DNA of 64,000 nucleotides from Rhea pennata (taxonomy: Eukaryota; Chordata; Aves; Rheiformes; Rheidae): positions 8,482,458-8,546,457 of the forward strand of contig NC_084672.1 in NCBI RefSeq assembly GCF_028389875.1, read 5' to 3'. The translations under genes were made by a program, and so were the position numbers. This document shows positions 11,401 through 24,033 of this stretch, piece by piece (the first letter of the stretch is position 1; every line of letters starts with the position of its first letter). The notes under the pieces are model-generated. The model was not told where the DNA came from, made no database searches, and was given only the letters and a program-made list of their open reading frames with translations.

Positions 11401-11819
11401 GGAATAAGCGTGCCTCCAGGATTACTGCTTGCCTCACTGTTCTTCCATACAGCCTTTGTTGATGTTTCAACCCTTGAGCTGTTTCTCTCATTTTTTATGA
11501 CACTTTTGAGCTTGTTTTAAGCCTGCTGAGCAATGGTATTCCCTGAGTTGGTTTTCAGAGAGGTGGACTGCAAGGAAATGACTGCAAGGATGATTCTTGA
11601 TTCTGGGTGAATCATCCATTGCTTGTGAGACTCCTGTGAGCTTTTTGTAAGGACAGACCCCCATCTGAAGAAGGCAGTTGGCCCCGAAGCCCCACTCCCT
11701 GCCTAGGTGCTATAGTACCTGTCTGCTATTAACACGTAGCCTGAATGCACTTGGTCAGGGAGCAGCTTGTGTTTGCAGGAACCTCCAAAAAGGGCAGCCT
11801 GGAAATGTCATAACTCCTT
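8431..11819. other. non-coding stretch, no gene seen
   Basis: No frame above 75 codons and no domain. A GAAA-rich stretch lies at about 10131-10152. The part from 9090 to 9275 keeps a few CpGs (CCCGCGCTC near 9117, TTACGTAG near 9179, TTCACGCC near 9206) in otherwise CpG-poor DNA and reads as non-repetitive; it might be a conserved non-coding element, but there is no direct evidence. Confidence 0.6.
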
Positions 11820-12040
11820 TCCTTTACAGAGCCTCTCTTTGGAAGCATGGGAAGAAGCTCAGACAGGCCACAGACTGCTCGAAGGAGGAGGCTGTCATGC
11901 AGAAAATCTTGGCAGGAGCCTTCCAGTGCTGAACCCTTTCCCGGCACTGCACGACCAGCTCCGCCAAGTGCGCGACAGTTACTAACAGGCTGTCTCCCAG
12001 CCTGGCCCAGATCCGACTCACTGTCTGAGCAAATGCTCAC
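11820..12040. other. small GC/CpG-enriched patch
   Basis: Six CpGs fall in 11942-12014 (CCCGGC, ACGACC, CCGCC, GCGCGAC, TCCGAC). The patch is preceded by a TTTCCTTTACAG acceptor-like motif ending at 11829. Open frames occupy at least four of the six frames here (for example 11767-11985 + and 11729-12040 -), which points to composition and not to one real coding frame. No domain recognised. Confidence 0.3.
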
Positions 12041-12972
12041 TATTGCTGTGTTGCTTTACTTAGATGCAGCCAGACAGGTGGCATTGGCAAGAAACTAAGG
12101 AAAAGCAATTCATTCCTGGGAAGGGGTCCTAGATCATAGAAACGAGAAGTGGTGTGTGTTGTCAGCAAGATCAGATGTGCCTTATAACAGTTTCCCAAGC
12201 CTTGGAACTAACTCAGACTTGAAATTCAGAGGAATCTGGTTAACCTTTTCTATCTGAATAGCACTTCTTTTCTGCATATGGCTTCAGGCTTAAGAGTACA
12301 TGGTGGGAATGTTGAAATTTCATCCCAGAGCTGCATCATCACTTAGCTTTTTGTTAGAGTATTTCAGCACCACATGACTCCTATTGCATCTCCCACCATG
12401 CTGGAAATGAGAAGAAGTATCCAACAGCCCTTTGGGTAATGGAAAAGAGCAGATCTTTCTGCCAGTAGCACCCCATTCCATCTGCATTTCCCTCCCTTCA
12501 CAGCAGCATACTAACATTAGCACAAAGCGAGGGATCAGCTGGATGCCCCCCCCCAACTTCAGGAGAATGATTTGCAATGGGAGATGTTTTTCACAGTGAG
12601 CGACAGTACCAAGGTCTCTAACATCCCTTCTTGCTCTTCCCACTCCTTAGCAATGTCTTCTTGGTGGATCTGTCCTTCTTAATCCTGCTTAGCTGGTAAC
12701 TGCAGAAGGAATCTAAATACAAGGTATGGCAGCTGCAGGTGTCCCTTGGAAAAAAAGATCCCCATGTGCACGTACAAAAGCCTAAAAGAGAGAGGAAAGA
12801 AAGCACATTAAAGGAAAGACATTTGCAGCAGGCTGGTGTGTCCTTGACCGAAGGAGACGTCAAAGACAGCTTCAGTGATTTACTCTTTGACAGGATGGCA
12901 TCTCTGTGATTCACAGAGCTAATCAATTAGGCGATACATTCCTTCTCCCTGCTACCCCTTTATTTTTAACAG
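12041..12972. other. non-coding stretch, no gene seen
   Basis: Contains a nine-C run at 12546-12554. The two minus-strand frames (12320-12643, 107 codons; 12618-12926, 102 codons) overlap each other and show no domain. Confidence 0.6.
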
Positions 12973-13171
12973 CTTCTTGCCAAGAGTGGAAGTACTCCAG
13001 AACCAAATGGGCACCAGCATCCAGACCATGCTGAAAGAGCTGGCAAATGACATCCCAGCAAGGCTGAAAGGGGATCAGGATGCTGCTAAAGGGGATTTGT
13101 CACAAGGGCTGGGGCAGTTTGGCCCCGTTGGAGAGGAACACCACATATTCCAGATTCATATGATACAGTAG
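12973..13171 (+). other. exon-like open segment (weak candidate)
   Basis: A pyrimidine-rich run and TTTTTAACAG ending at 12972 looks like a 3' splice site. It is followed by an open frame to a TAG at 13169-13171. The conceptual peptide is mildly coding-like: it is Leu/Gln/Lys/Asp rich with a helix-favouring middle, and includes the stretches VEVLQNQMGTSIQ and LKELANDIPARLKG. The first in-frame ATG is internal (about 13007), so a real exon would be an internal or terminal one. I do not recognise a family, I see no convincing GT donor before the stop and no partner exons nearby. It could be a lost exon, a lncRNA exon or chance. Confidence 0.13.
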
Positions 13172-13435
13172 ATGTTGCAGAGTCGCACAACCCTTCCATT
13201 CAACTGGGCTTTTGTCTATCCCTTCCTTCCCCCTTCTGTGCCATATACAGGCTTTAAAGGCCTTCCAGCACTTGGATTCTTCAGCTGTTTGCAAACAGAG
13301 CCTTGGCCTTCAGGCACAAACTACCCTCTGAACATACATATCTACTCCTATAGGCAGCAGCAGTGAAACTTTCTTAGACTTGGGAGATGGATCCAAAATG
13401 ACCTTTCTTAATCCCTTCTTGCCTTTATATTTAGG
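13172..13435. other. non-coding stretch, no gene seen
   Basis: Ordinary mixed sequence between the exon-like segment and the CA-rich tract; no feature seen. Confidence 0.6.
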
Positions 13436-13645
13436 TGCACAGACATATGCACACCCACAGAAATACATAAGATGCACAAAAAAATCTACAGATACTTCAG
13501 GCACCCACATGCACGTAGATACACAGAAATCATACATACACATGCATCCCTGGATCGTGTGGTTCAGGTGTCTGACCTGTGCTTTATACATTTTACACAT
13601 GCCAGCACTCACCTCTCATTTACACACACTCTACGGCATGTATGT
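13436..13645. repeat. degenerate CA-rich (ACAC/CATG) low-complexity tract
   Basis: Many CACA, CATA and CATGCA words (for example CATACATACACATGCAT at about 13530-13548 and TTTACACACACT at 13619) spread over about 200 bases without a fixed period. This looks like an old, interrupted CA microsatellite. The overlapping frames on both strands (13380-13739 +, 13310-13612 -) are by-products of the low complexity. Confidence 0.55.
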
Positions 13646-15804
13646 GTCACCCCAGTGTATGAGCTCATTTTCCTTTCTGCTAGAGGAAGCTCTGCTGACT
13701 GCTAATAGGGAGAAATTCAGTCAAGCAGCATTTTCATAGTCTAAGCTTCTTCTAAGTCATTCCAGGTGGAATATAGGAAAGCAAAGCATGGTTTTATGTC
13801 CTGAACCAACAACATTTGCGAACACAAAACCCTTTAGAACAGTTCAGTTTTGAAATCTTGGCATCAAAAATGATCAAAAATAGAACACAGCAATGCTGAA
13901 TTTCCCAAATGTTGTATCCAAAGGCAGTGCTCTCCTCTTCCTCATGTGATAACATTGTGTTGGCTGTCCTACTGCAAAATGAACAACACTGTAACAGCAG
14001 AGCAATTCTTAGTGAGGGGCGAATCCTGGAAGACACAGAGGCTGGGAAATGCACCATGACAGGCTTCTGGGACTGATAGCCACAGCTGGCCAAGTACTGT
14101 GGAAAACAGACTACTTCTAATGTTCATGCTTCCACTCACCTAATGAAATCTGGCCACAATCTAGCAGAGTCAGGGAGATGGGAGGAGTTTTTGGGGCTGT
14201 ATGAGTATCCACCACCACAGGGTTGTTCTGAAGCCTATGATCATTCTAGGATGGAAATGTCCTCAGGGACACACAGGGGGACCAAACCCTCTAGAGTGAT
14301 AGTCAGAGTCTGAATGAGCTAGTCAGGACTGGTTGCTTAGCCAGGCATATCAGTGTTTGCGGTGTTTAAAATTTCACTGAAGATAACATCAGTAAATCTC
14401 TAGCCTTCATGGCTGCAAGAATTGTCTTCTGAACATGGCCACTGTGGTGCTTCCCATGTGAATATGTTCATGAACAGCTTAAAGCAGAGGGCATGCATCT
14501 AACCAGGAACAAGGAACAAGATCAAAGCAGTAGAGTTGCTCTGATGTATATCCAGGGTCAAAAGAGAGGTCCAGTTTTGAAAAAATGAGGATTTTTCCTT
14601 GTTTGTCTCAAGATCCATGAGCTGTCCTGGTACTTGACTAGGATCTATACCAAGGTAACTCTTCATGAATGTTTCACAGCTGATCTCTCTAGCAGAAACG
14701 CAATGCTAACAGAGAAAAGAAGACAGTGTTGTACACCATCAGCCAGACCTGTTGAGAAGGAAGGAATCCACACAAACTTAATCCTGCTTCTTAGCATCAG
14801 GAGACATAATGTATTTGTCCAGTGAAGAAATCTTATCCCACTAAGTTCAGACTGGAGATATCTCTCTTTTCTCATTTTGTCACACTGATTCAGGAAACAC
14901 AAGCAAAAATAAAATAAAATAAAATAAAATAAAGAAAAGATAGTTTTACCCCTTCCTTTCCCCCTCATAGCCCAGACTGCCTGAAGAATCCTGGACACAC
15001 TCAGCTGAGCTCTTCTTCCTGGCCTCCTGTCAGTTTTCAACTTCCTGGCTCCCTGTCACTGTTCAAAAGAGTTCTCCTGTAAAAATGAAGACATTGTTGA
15101 ATATTCTCTGATTTGATCTGGATGAAATCTCTCATCAGATCATGCTGCTCTTCATGGCAAAATACCTGCAGGCAACAGAGTCCAATTTTTAACCGTTCAG
15201 CTTCAGGCATAAATTTGCTGTTTTCGAAGTGGAGACAGCATCAGATGGCAGAGCGAATGAGGAAAAAATAGAAAAAAAGTCCTTCACCAGCTGTGAAAAC
15301 TGCCCTTTTAATTTCCATGAAAAGATATGAGGCAAGAACAAAAAGAATGTTCTGCTCGGTGTTTCATTTTTCATTGGTGTAATCGACAGCAAGTGTTCCC
15401 TCTCACCAGTCAAATTTTGGATGTGATTAGTTGCTGGATCTCTTTTCGGCTTTCCTCCTTTCCTTTTGGTGAATCACATCCTTCTAGATTTAACCTCTTG
15501 AACACACATTCAGTTTGTGGGGGGGCAAGTTTTATTTGTTCTGCTTGTGACTTGAAACATGGTCTCTTCCCGACCTGGTTCTCTCTGTTGAGGTACGTTG
15601 ACTATCTGTTTCTGTTGTTCCACTTTGAGGTCTTGCTTCAGATGTGAGTCTTTCTGCTTTACATCTACATTGTATCTCATTAAAACTCTGCATCAGTCCA
15701 GATTTCTTCTCATTACAACAGGCAGAAAGCTAAGCTTGTGGGAACATAGTTATAATGAGGGCAAAGAGTGTGGCTCAAAAACAACTTCTAATGGCTCATC
15801 AGTT
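13646..15804. other. non-coding stretch with (AAAAT)n
   Basis: No gene seen. A microsatellite of AAAAT units lies at 14905-14937 (five perfect units plus a ragged end). The minus-strand frame at 14663-15040 (125 codons) reads through it and has no domain. Confidence 0.65.
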
Positions 15805-15821
15805 AAAAAAAAAAAAAAAAA
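15805..15821 (+). repeat. poly-A run (17 A)
   Basis: Uninterrupted run of 17 A. No polyadenylation-type AATAAA lies just upstream and no retrocopy body is recognisable, so it is not clearly the tail of an insertion. Confidence 0.9.
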
Positions 15822-16601
15822 GCCAGACACAACTGTTGTTTCCTCATTCCTTCTAAAGATCTAATGGCCATCCCCTTCCCAGTCTGTGAAGATTAGCAAT
15901 GTTTAGTCTTCAAAATCAAGGCAAAGCTGTCTTCTTTGTGAGGACTGTCTCACAGCATTAGAGGTGTCCGGGACTCCTGTGTCTTGTGATAGTACCTGCA
16001 GAGGTTTGTGAGTCACTTAATGTGAATGTTCAGTGCTCATTTATGACCTTCTCAGTTTCTCTAGTGTATACGGGCAACAGTGATGGGAGCCAGTGGTACC
16101 TATGGGCAACCCTACTGCTGATACTCTTGCCTCTCATACTTCGATATATAGATCCAGATCTGCCTGGTGTTGTCTCCTGTTCTGGGACTTCGCGGATTTT
16201 CCAACCATTTCATTTTATTGCTTTGCCTTCCAGAAAATGTTTGGTGAGCTGGGATCTTGGTTCTCTACAAGGACAACACAAATGGTTATTCCGTCATTAA
16301 GCTGCATGTTTTCACTCCCTTTCTTTTTCAAATAAGGCTGTACTGTAAAAGTCCACTTGCTGTAAGTCAGTGGAATAGGCAAGTGCTGTTTCTTGGTGGA
16401 TCAGTATAATTAATGTTCTTTTGCCTGGTTGATGTGGACAGTTAGGAAAGTACAAGTCAAAGATAAGAAAAGGGCTTTCGCAATTGTCTTTTTGCTTTCT
16501 CTGACATTCATCTGTCATGGTCAGCATAGCAGCCAGAGGTCATTCTGGAAGAGAGAGCTTTTGATTGTTCTTTTTTCATCATCATCCAGAGCCCATCATG
16601 T

Positions 16602-16603
<2 letters not shown>
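15822..16603. other. non-coding stretch, no gene seen
   Basis: AT-leaning sequence; the overlapping frames at 15986-16300 and 16093-16335 lack domains and start well inside unique DNA. No repeat recognised. Confidence 0.6.

Positions 16604-16635
<32 letters not shown>
16604..16635 (-). repeat. poly-T run (32 T)
   Basis: Uninterrupted run of 32 T, i.e. a 32-A run on the minus strand. If it were the tail of a minus-strand retrocopy, a TTTATT should lie just downstream; I do not see one within 40 bases. The exact length is likely unstable. Confidence 0.93.
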
Positions 16636-16640
<5 letters not shown>

Positions 16641-18784
16641 GTTGACTCTTAGAAGTTACCAGCTGAAGATGCATCGTTTTGTACAGGAAGGTGATTTTAT
16701 AATAACATATGTCCACATACTCAATTTTGTTCCTCACTTGGAGAAAACTAATTTCGGCAGAAATCATCACAAAAATTTCATGGTTTCTCCAGCTGATCAA
16801 AGATGCAAAATGCTGGCCAGCTTTTGCTTCCTCCAAGGATCCTCAGTTGTTCAGAACAATGTCTGTCGACATTGCACTAGGTCAGCCTAGTGCGTTGTCA
16901 AGCATTTTCAAAGCACCTGTGCTTTTCCTTACATTTACTAGTGAAGCCAGAAGTTATGCATTTCAAAACTAGGAGCCAGTATAGGGGATGATGAGGGGCC
17001 TGGAGCCTTCTTCCCCATTGCACTGCCCAATGCACCTTTTGACTCAGGATGTGATAGTGCATGACTGTTCTGTCTATTCTTCCTATTTTCACTGCAGATG
17101 TGTTCAGTCATGGCAATAACCATCATTTGCCTATAATTTGTGGTGTGTTTTCAGAGACATGCAAAGATCCCTTGACCTTGAAGTGAAAGTATATTCAGAA
17201 GCTGCGATGAGAGATTTAGACTATAATCTAATTCAGCCTTGGGAAATAGTATAAATGGCTAGTTTTTCTCCTCATGCTTCCCTCAATATTAGGACATCCT
17301 TCTCCTTCTCTGACTGAGAAGTCCAGCATTCCTGTTTAGATCTGGGGATTTTTGGTTCAACTTATTATAAAGCCCATGCCAAAACAAAACCACTGAGTAA
17401 AGGGAGAAGAGAGGATCCTGTTCCCAGGATTGGCCCATGTAGCTGGCCACAATGTTATGTCCTGCTTCTGCTCACTCATACTTGCATATTTTTGGATATG
17501 AATGTGACGTATGTTTGTAGTTTGGATAGAATTCCAGATATTTGCCAGAGTCTTGGAGTGGGATTCTAGTCTGGGATTGAAACACATACAGAATGTTAGA
17601 ATTTTGGGTTTTATATGAAAAAAAGAAATGAGTAGAAAGACACTGAGGCTTTCAGATAAGCATTGTAAAAAAAAGCCCATCTTTCCTATTGTTCTTTTCC
17701 ATTTTTGAGTAACATCCAGAAGGAGCTGCTGCATATTAGGAAGCATTATGAAAAGGTACAGGTTCTTTCAAGTTGTAAAGGACTGAAGCTGAGGTCATTG
17801 TCTAGGCTTTAAGTTGTCCTATCTCAGGCAAGATGGGTAAACATTATGCAAAAGCAATAAAAACTGAGCAAGGACCTTAGGATTTATGTGCTCATATTGT
17901 TACATAGCAGGACTATCTCTCAGGATGAAGCAATTTACATTGCAAAATATCAATGTACTAAAAAGCTTAGGAGGAGTTTCACCAAACTGTCAGCTTGCTC
18001 GTGTATTCTTATTAGCTACTCCGAGCACCTAGAAGTGAAAAAGACTTTATCACTGGTGGTATTTAATGTTGAACTTTTGGCTCCCTTCTACAGAGGTTCA
18101 CAATGTAACATTTGGACAGTCTTGCAAGATGCTATGTCTCCTTTTAAGGGAGCCCTGACATGGAGAACATCTCTTCTGAATGGAGAAAGTCTGGACTACA
18201 AAGGGCTGAAGAATGATTGTGCTATATAGAGGTTATCCCATCCTAGGAGAGAGTGTGCCTGGCTTCATCTAGAGGGCTCAAGTTCCTGTGGCTGCAGCTG
18301 CCAGGTAATCAGAGAGCTGTTTGCTGCTGGGCACTGTGCATGGCTCTCATCCTCTCCAGCTCGCATTCAGAAGGCATTGCCTCCCCTGGAGGAATATGCT
18401 CCTGAGTCAGAAAGAGGAACACAACTATATTTGAAAGCATTTTATTTTTAGCTTATCATGTATAATTTCACTTGTGTACGTCACAGTGAGTCATGCTTTG
18501 TTCCTCCTTCCTTGAATGGGTGCATGCAGAGACAACAGTGTGGTTTCTTGTTTAATGCATGGTCTCTCTGTTTGAAGGCTTGCTGTTTCAGTGAGGATTG
18601 GAAGCCACAATGGTTCCTTCTGAGCTAAACACTTTCCTGTTGTCAGAATTTGGATAGCTGTCTTCTTTTTTCCCTAAGAAGTATGTTTTTGGCAAAATAC
18701 AGATGTGGTGAATGTATATGCATTGGTCACATTGGTCTGAAACAGAAGAGGTCTGCAAATGGAAAAGGAGCTATTAACAAAACA
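16636..18784. other. non-coding stretch with a small perfect hairpin
   Basis: No gene seen. At 16874-16893 the sequence GCACTAGG-TCAG-CCTAGTGC forms a perfect 8-bp stem with a 4-base loop. The largest frames (17357-17746 -, 129 codons; 17888-18229 +, 113 codons) are AT-rich, domainless and probably chance. Confidence 0.6.
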
Positions 18785-18960
18785 CAAGAGCACAGATCTA
18801 GAAGAGACCATCCAGTGCATCAGATCCTGCTCCTCACATCACTGCCAACCACTTAGCAGATGTTCAGCCCAGACAATTCCCCAGCACATCTGTGCCATAT
18901 CTTCTACCTATCATAAGCCACAAAATGACTCCTTGCAAGACCTCATAATAAACTTAAGAC
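18785..18960 (-). repeat. possible antisense CR1 LINE 3' fragment
   Basis: The stretch beginning GATCTAGAAGAGACCATCCA (18797) and continuing with GTGCATCAGATCCTGCTCC resembles the reverse complement of a CR1 3' end (typically ...GAAGGGACC..AGGTCATCTAGTCCA..CCCTGC...), with a further GCAGATGTTCAGCCCAGACA block where the GACAGGTGTTTGTCTAACC block would be. The matches are patchy and no ATTCTATG-type tail is seen, so this is tentative. Confidence 0.33.
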
Positions 18961-21900
18961 CCTGCGTAGAAAAGACAAAACTCTCAACACTATTGTGTAT
19001 TACAAAAAAAAAAAAAATGAGAGATCAAAGGCAAAGAAAGAAGCAAACATTTCCTAACAGTTACCTCATGTTTTCTACAGGCACTGGTATTGACTTTTCC
19101 TAATGTAAAACCAAGGGTGCTGTGCTAAAAACTGCTTTTTGTTACCTTGGAGCTCACTGCTCACCTAAGCCTTCCCTGATTCCTCCAGCGAGCCATTAGA
19201 GCAGCAACTGTTGTGAGGTTGTTTTAGCAACAGTTTGAAAAGTGATTTTTTATGAGCTGTTTATTACCTTCTCAGATTTATTATGTTCTATTCACACACA
19301 TTATGTGAAATAAAAAAAAACTCTAACAAAGACTGAACTAAGACAGAAAAAAAGAGCTTTCTAAAGAAAATATGGACGAAGGTTACTCATCCTTTCTTCT
19401 TTTCATTCATTCCCCTACACTTCTGGAACAAATGTCAGAAAGAATTTAAATCAACATTATCAAAAGCCATCATTGGTCTTGAACACTTCAGTGATCAGTG
19501 GATTCATTCCTAGTGATTGCAAGGGGATTATCTCATTCTTCCTGTTTTAGAAAGCCAGGTATCTCTGGTTGGGCACATACGGCTGGACATGCCTTATGGG
19601 GCAAAGCATTTTTGAGCTTGTAAGCCTGCATGGACATGCTGGAAATGACAGTGTGATGATACGGTGGGAACCTCTTCTCAGCCCTGATCTGCCCAGACTA
19701 GCAGCACTGCCAAAGTATTGCACCAAGCAGAGTTTATGGGGAGGATTTTTTTTCCCAGAATATGGGACTATGCAAACTAATGTCCAGCCTCCCTAGTGAG
19801 AAGCACTTGCTACAAAGAGAAATACTGAAATATCAGAACCTTGAGCCTTACAAATACTGGTGTACAGATCGTTAGGACTATAAAATGAGTTATCTCTTAT
19901 AAAAGCACATATGCTCAAACCCTGCAAAACAAACCTGTTGGTTGTGATATGATGCCTCAGGTGTGTTCAGCCTATCGTCTCACTCACCCTCCACATACCC
20001 CTTGCTGATGGCAGCCAGATGAACTGTGCCGAATTGTTGATAGTCTGAAGCAGCAGAAAAAAAATGGTTTTTGATATCTGAGAACAATTTGGCCTTACAG
20101 AAACAAAAACTAGCTGTACGAACTTCCTCATTTCCAGCTTGGCCTGCTTTTCTTTCCAAATCTTAACATTACTGATAGCTCAAGGCCACCTTCTGTCTCC
20201 TGCAAAGCTATTTGTCCTTTCTTCCCTCTCTGCAGTGACTCCTACGCCGAAGGGCTGCATCTCAGCCACGTGGTAAAGGGGAGTGCTTCCCTCTGCCACT
20301 GCATTAATCTCTGTGGTTGCACCTACAATAAAACCCAGTCTGTTGAAAAATTAGGCTTTTACATTTACCCTGTATTTTCTCTTAATAGTCCCAGTTGGAG
20401 ATCAGAGCCACAAATTTTCTGGCAATTTCCAGCTTTTGCTGCTGTGCTTTTGAAGTGGTTCTCACAGCACATACAAGTGCAAAGCAGGTAACAGGCCAGC
20501 CAGTTCTCTGGCATGGCTGAGGCAAGCCCAGCATCCTCATACCCTGGCCTCCAGGACAAGGGAGTTACCACTTTACTCTTGATGCTAGTGCAGGCCCTAG
20601 CATGTCAAGTGAGACTGAGAGCTGGACGTCTGGCTGAAGGTTTTAGCTTTGCTCTGGTGGTTAATAGGATTAAATCCCAGGAGGATTCTCTGACAATTGC
20701 AACATATGAATGCGAGTGCGGCTCCTGCACAGCTATGAACAGAGCTCACATGAGCAGCCTCTTGCATTGAAGGGGTAGCTACTCTGTCCAGCAACTGACT
20801 TCTGTAGGAGTAAACATATCCCATGGCTATATGAGGCACCAATATGTCCCTGACATATCACCGCTAGTCCTTCTTTTGCCTCTTTTTCCAGTCACTCTCA
20901 GAGAAAGTTCATTGACTGAAGAGGCCACAGAGAATTAATTCACCTTCAGCCCTAAAAGATGGGTTTAGCTATGGCACAAGGACAGAAGTAAAGGGCTTTA
21001 GTCTCCACACTAATTAATAGCTGTCTGTCCAGTTTAAAATCCTCTGTGTATAATAAATGCAAGAAGGTAAGTATCTTGCTGCTGAGCCTCCACTAATTGT
21101 CATCCAGGCAGGACAATTTGTAACACCTTTTCCAAGCATCCTGTTGAGGGCTCATTCATGTAGTCCTCTAAAGGCCAGCTACAGCCTTGAGAATATGAAA
21201 ATTCAGAGATTTGCCCTGCTGCCTTGTTACCCTACATGATCATTTTTGATAAGTGTTCTTGTTTAATCATTTTCCTGCATAGAGCCCAGGGTTCTCTTGT
21301 GTTTGTCTGTGTCATATTAATAAAGGTCCATTTGAGAGGACGCTAGGGGTGGAAATGATTTGACCGAGGTTAAGTAACAATTGTATAAAATTGTTTTGAC
21401 ATTATGTTAATGTCTCCTCATGTATTATCCCCAATTTAAAGCTAATCACCAAAATTACCATTGTAGTTCCCAAAATGTAATGAAATAAGATTTGTTGAGG
21501 TGTGAATAATATAGAAATTGAGAAGTACAAACTCACTATGAAATAAACTGCTACCTTTAACTCTCTGAGTGCATATATAAACTGAGGTGAACTCATAAAT
21601 TGCATCAGACCTCTAACACTTTGAAATTGCACCAATGACTGAGCAGGGTCTGGAGTAAGGTACCTTGCCTGGGTGCCTGTGTGCACAGAGCTCAGCTCAG
21701 TAGGGTCCTGCTCCATGTCTCAGCTGCAGGGACACGAGCAGACTTTTCCTGCTAATAAGTATGAATTGGTGCTTTAACAGTGAATAGGTTTTATCATGAC
21801 CTCGCTGTGCTAAGCTGATCTAGGAAGACAAAGACAGACCATTGCTATCATGAAAAAGCATTTGAAAAACTGATTACCATAAATTCAAATCAAAAAGCCA

Positions 21901-22654
21901 TGAGTAAATGCTAGCGTGAAAAACCAAAAGAGACGGAGGAGTCTGTTTACCTCCAGTGTTATGCCTGAAGGAGTATGGACAAAAAGGAGGAGGAGAAAGA
22001 AGAAAACAGCAGTGCTGCATTCAATCTAAGAGCCTGGTCGGCAGCCCACTGTACAGGTTGTCAAAAGTCAGCTCACTCCTTTCCCACACAGATACATGGT
22101 ACAAGGACCTTTCAAAGCAAAGGCTGTCACAGCACATACAACTGGGAAGAGGATTTTAATAACTGTTTCTGTAGAAACTGGAAAATGGGAAGTGATGTGG
22201 ATTTGAACCACTGTTTTAACCACAGGAAGGAAAATACAGTAGTTGATCTGGGAAATGGTGCTCAAGGAGCACGTGCAAAGGCAGGATGCTCTTACGTGTG
22301 TGAGAGGAGTTTAATGGGGAAGTCTAGGGAGCTGCCACATTGCAGGCTCAGCTGAGAGGGAAAGATGTGTGAGAGCCAGCTGTGAGGGAACCTGGGCACC
22401 TGATGGTGAGTATGCAGGAGCAGGGAAGTGCCTGGCTTCGTCTGCACATATCTGGGAGCAAGCAAGCAAAGCGTGGTCCTGGCAGTGGAGCCTAAGGTGA
22501 AATGGGTGGATGCAACCGCCCAGAACAGAGGATGGAAGAAGAGAAAGAAGTGTAGAGACCCAAGACAAGATGGAGGAGAAATCAGACGTCTGCAGCAGCA
22601 TTTCTTCAGAGCTGCCCTCAGGGTAACTAAATGTTGCAAAAGTTTACAGAGCTA
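18961..22654. other. non-coding stretch, no gene seen
   Basis: Includes a 14-A run at 19004-19017 and a 9-A run near 19312. Near 21345-21375, GAAATGATTTGACCGAGGTT is faintly like the antisense MIR core (TGACTTGCCCAAGGTCA) but is too short to call. Frames are all under 130 codons and domainless; the longest, 21975-22355 (+, 126 codons), begins in an A/G-rich low-complexity stretch. Confidence 0.6.
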
Positions 22655-22745
22655 GTAACATACTCTTATGCTGAGACTGAAGCACAGAAAGACAAAAATG
22701 ACTTACTTAAGGTGACTTATACAATTGATACTGGAAACAGGCAGA
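22655..22745 (-). repeat. MIR-type SINE fragment, antisense
   Basis: The plus strand reads TGCTGAGACTGAAGCACAGA, then AATGACTTACTTAAGGTGAC, then CTGGAAACAGGCAGAG. This parallels the reverse complement of the MIR core: GGGGAAACTGAGGCACAGAG, AAGTGACTTGCCCAAGGTCA, then AGTGGCAGAGCC. Order and spacing are preserved over about 80 bases, with the divergence expected of an old copy. Confidence 0.7.
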
Positions 22746-24020
22746 GAACATATGTTCTTTGACCCAAACTTCACACTATAAACTGGTTAACTTATTCTGT
22801 GAGGCAGTGAGGGTCACACTTTCTATAGGAAGTTCTAATTTTCACGCAGAAAAGGGGAAATTCTGTATTTGCATCTAGATTTCCCGAGGCTGTGTGTGCA
22901 AAGAAATAGTTGGTAACAACTCAACCTATCTCCACACAGTAACTGCAGCCAGTTTTGTGGATAACTAGTACAATTTCAAATATGGAAACAAACTTGAGAA
23001 AGGCTGAAAATCTGATCCTCTGTATTCCTCGAGAAGCTACAGAGTAGCTGCATTGTTGGCTTTAATAAATTCCCTATGGATATTTCAGATCCACTCTAAA
23101 GTGGTTGCACAAAATCTTCTTTCCAGCTTCTTCACCTTCCAATATCTTTAAAATGACCCATGTCTTTCCAGCCATTTTATTATTGGGATTTTTGCTGTGA
23201 CATCCAAATGAGGACATTTTGATTCACAAAGATGAAGAATTAAAGATGCTTTTCTCTTTAAGTTTTTGATGACTTTTCATTGTATGATGGAGCCAAATAT
23301 CTATCAGGACAAAATCGATAGCTGCTTCCAGAAATAACAGAAAATGCCCCAGACATAGTGCACTTCATGTATGGCCTCTGTAACTGTATTTCAAAAGGAA
23401 AACTAATAGACTGATTCATTCCATAGGTTATTGGTGTTTGAAATAAACCCACAGCTAGAATGACTAGCACAGAGGAAAATTTAGCATGGAGGAAAACGGT
23501 GAAATTTGAAGCTCAGGAAGAAAATTAGGCAAAATAAAATTCAAAACTATTCTGGAAACCTTAATAAAAATGTGAGACCACAAATAGATTTCAGGGGTGG
23601 TCTAGTAGTTTTATCATTTAAACTCTCCTTATTATCAACATCACACAAAATTATCCCAATGCAACCGGATGCATTTCATGAGCTGTTGCTTAAGTCTACT
23701 GGGGAAGAGCTAGCGTCCTCCAAACTGGAATGCTAGTCCAGTTAAGTCTTCCCATTATACAGTCTCTTGGAAAAACTTTATTTTCCGGTATGTTTTTGCT
23801 AACATACAGTTTTCCAAACTCTTCCATATCCAACTTCTCACTGACTCTTAGCAGTTGCTAATTAGACAAGATATAATGCCTTGGGAACCCTTTGCCTTAT
23901 CTTTGACATGTCTATTTTGCTTTTAATTGGAGAAGGCTTCTTGGACAGACTGGTGCCTGCTGAGCCATAAATTATTTTCCTCCTCTGATTAACAAGCTCA
24001 GCACAATCTTCATTAACAAG
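22746..24020. other. non-coding stretch, no gene seen
   Basis: AT-leaning sequence, frames under 77 codons. The part from about 23930 to 24170 is non-repetitive, has homeodomain-type TAAT words (AATTAATTAAAT near 24138) and contains the DR1 motif listed next; it is a reasonable place to look for a conserved enhancer. Confidence 0.5.
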
Positions 24021-24033
24021 AGTTCAAAGGTCA
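24021..24033 (+). promoter_or_regulatory. DR1-type nuclear receptor motif
   Basis: AGTTCA-A-AGGTCA is a direct repeat of two nuclear-receptor half-sites separated by one base, the layout bound by HNF4 and by RXR heterodimers such as PPAR-RXR. One half-site is consensus AGGTCA and the other differs at one base. A single 13-mer will also arise by chance in long DNA, so function is unproven. Confidence 0.3.

Noticed and set aside
16429..16890. Open frame of 153 codons on the plus strand
   Set aside because: It reads straight through a 32-T run (a long Phe stretch) and has no domain.
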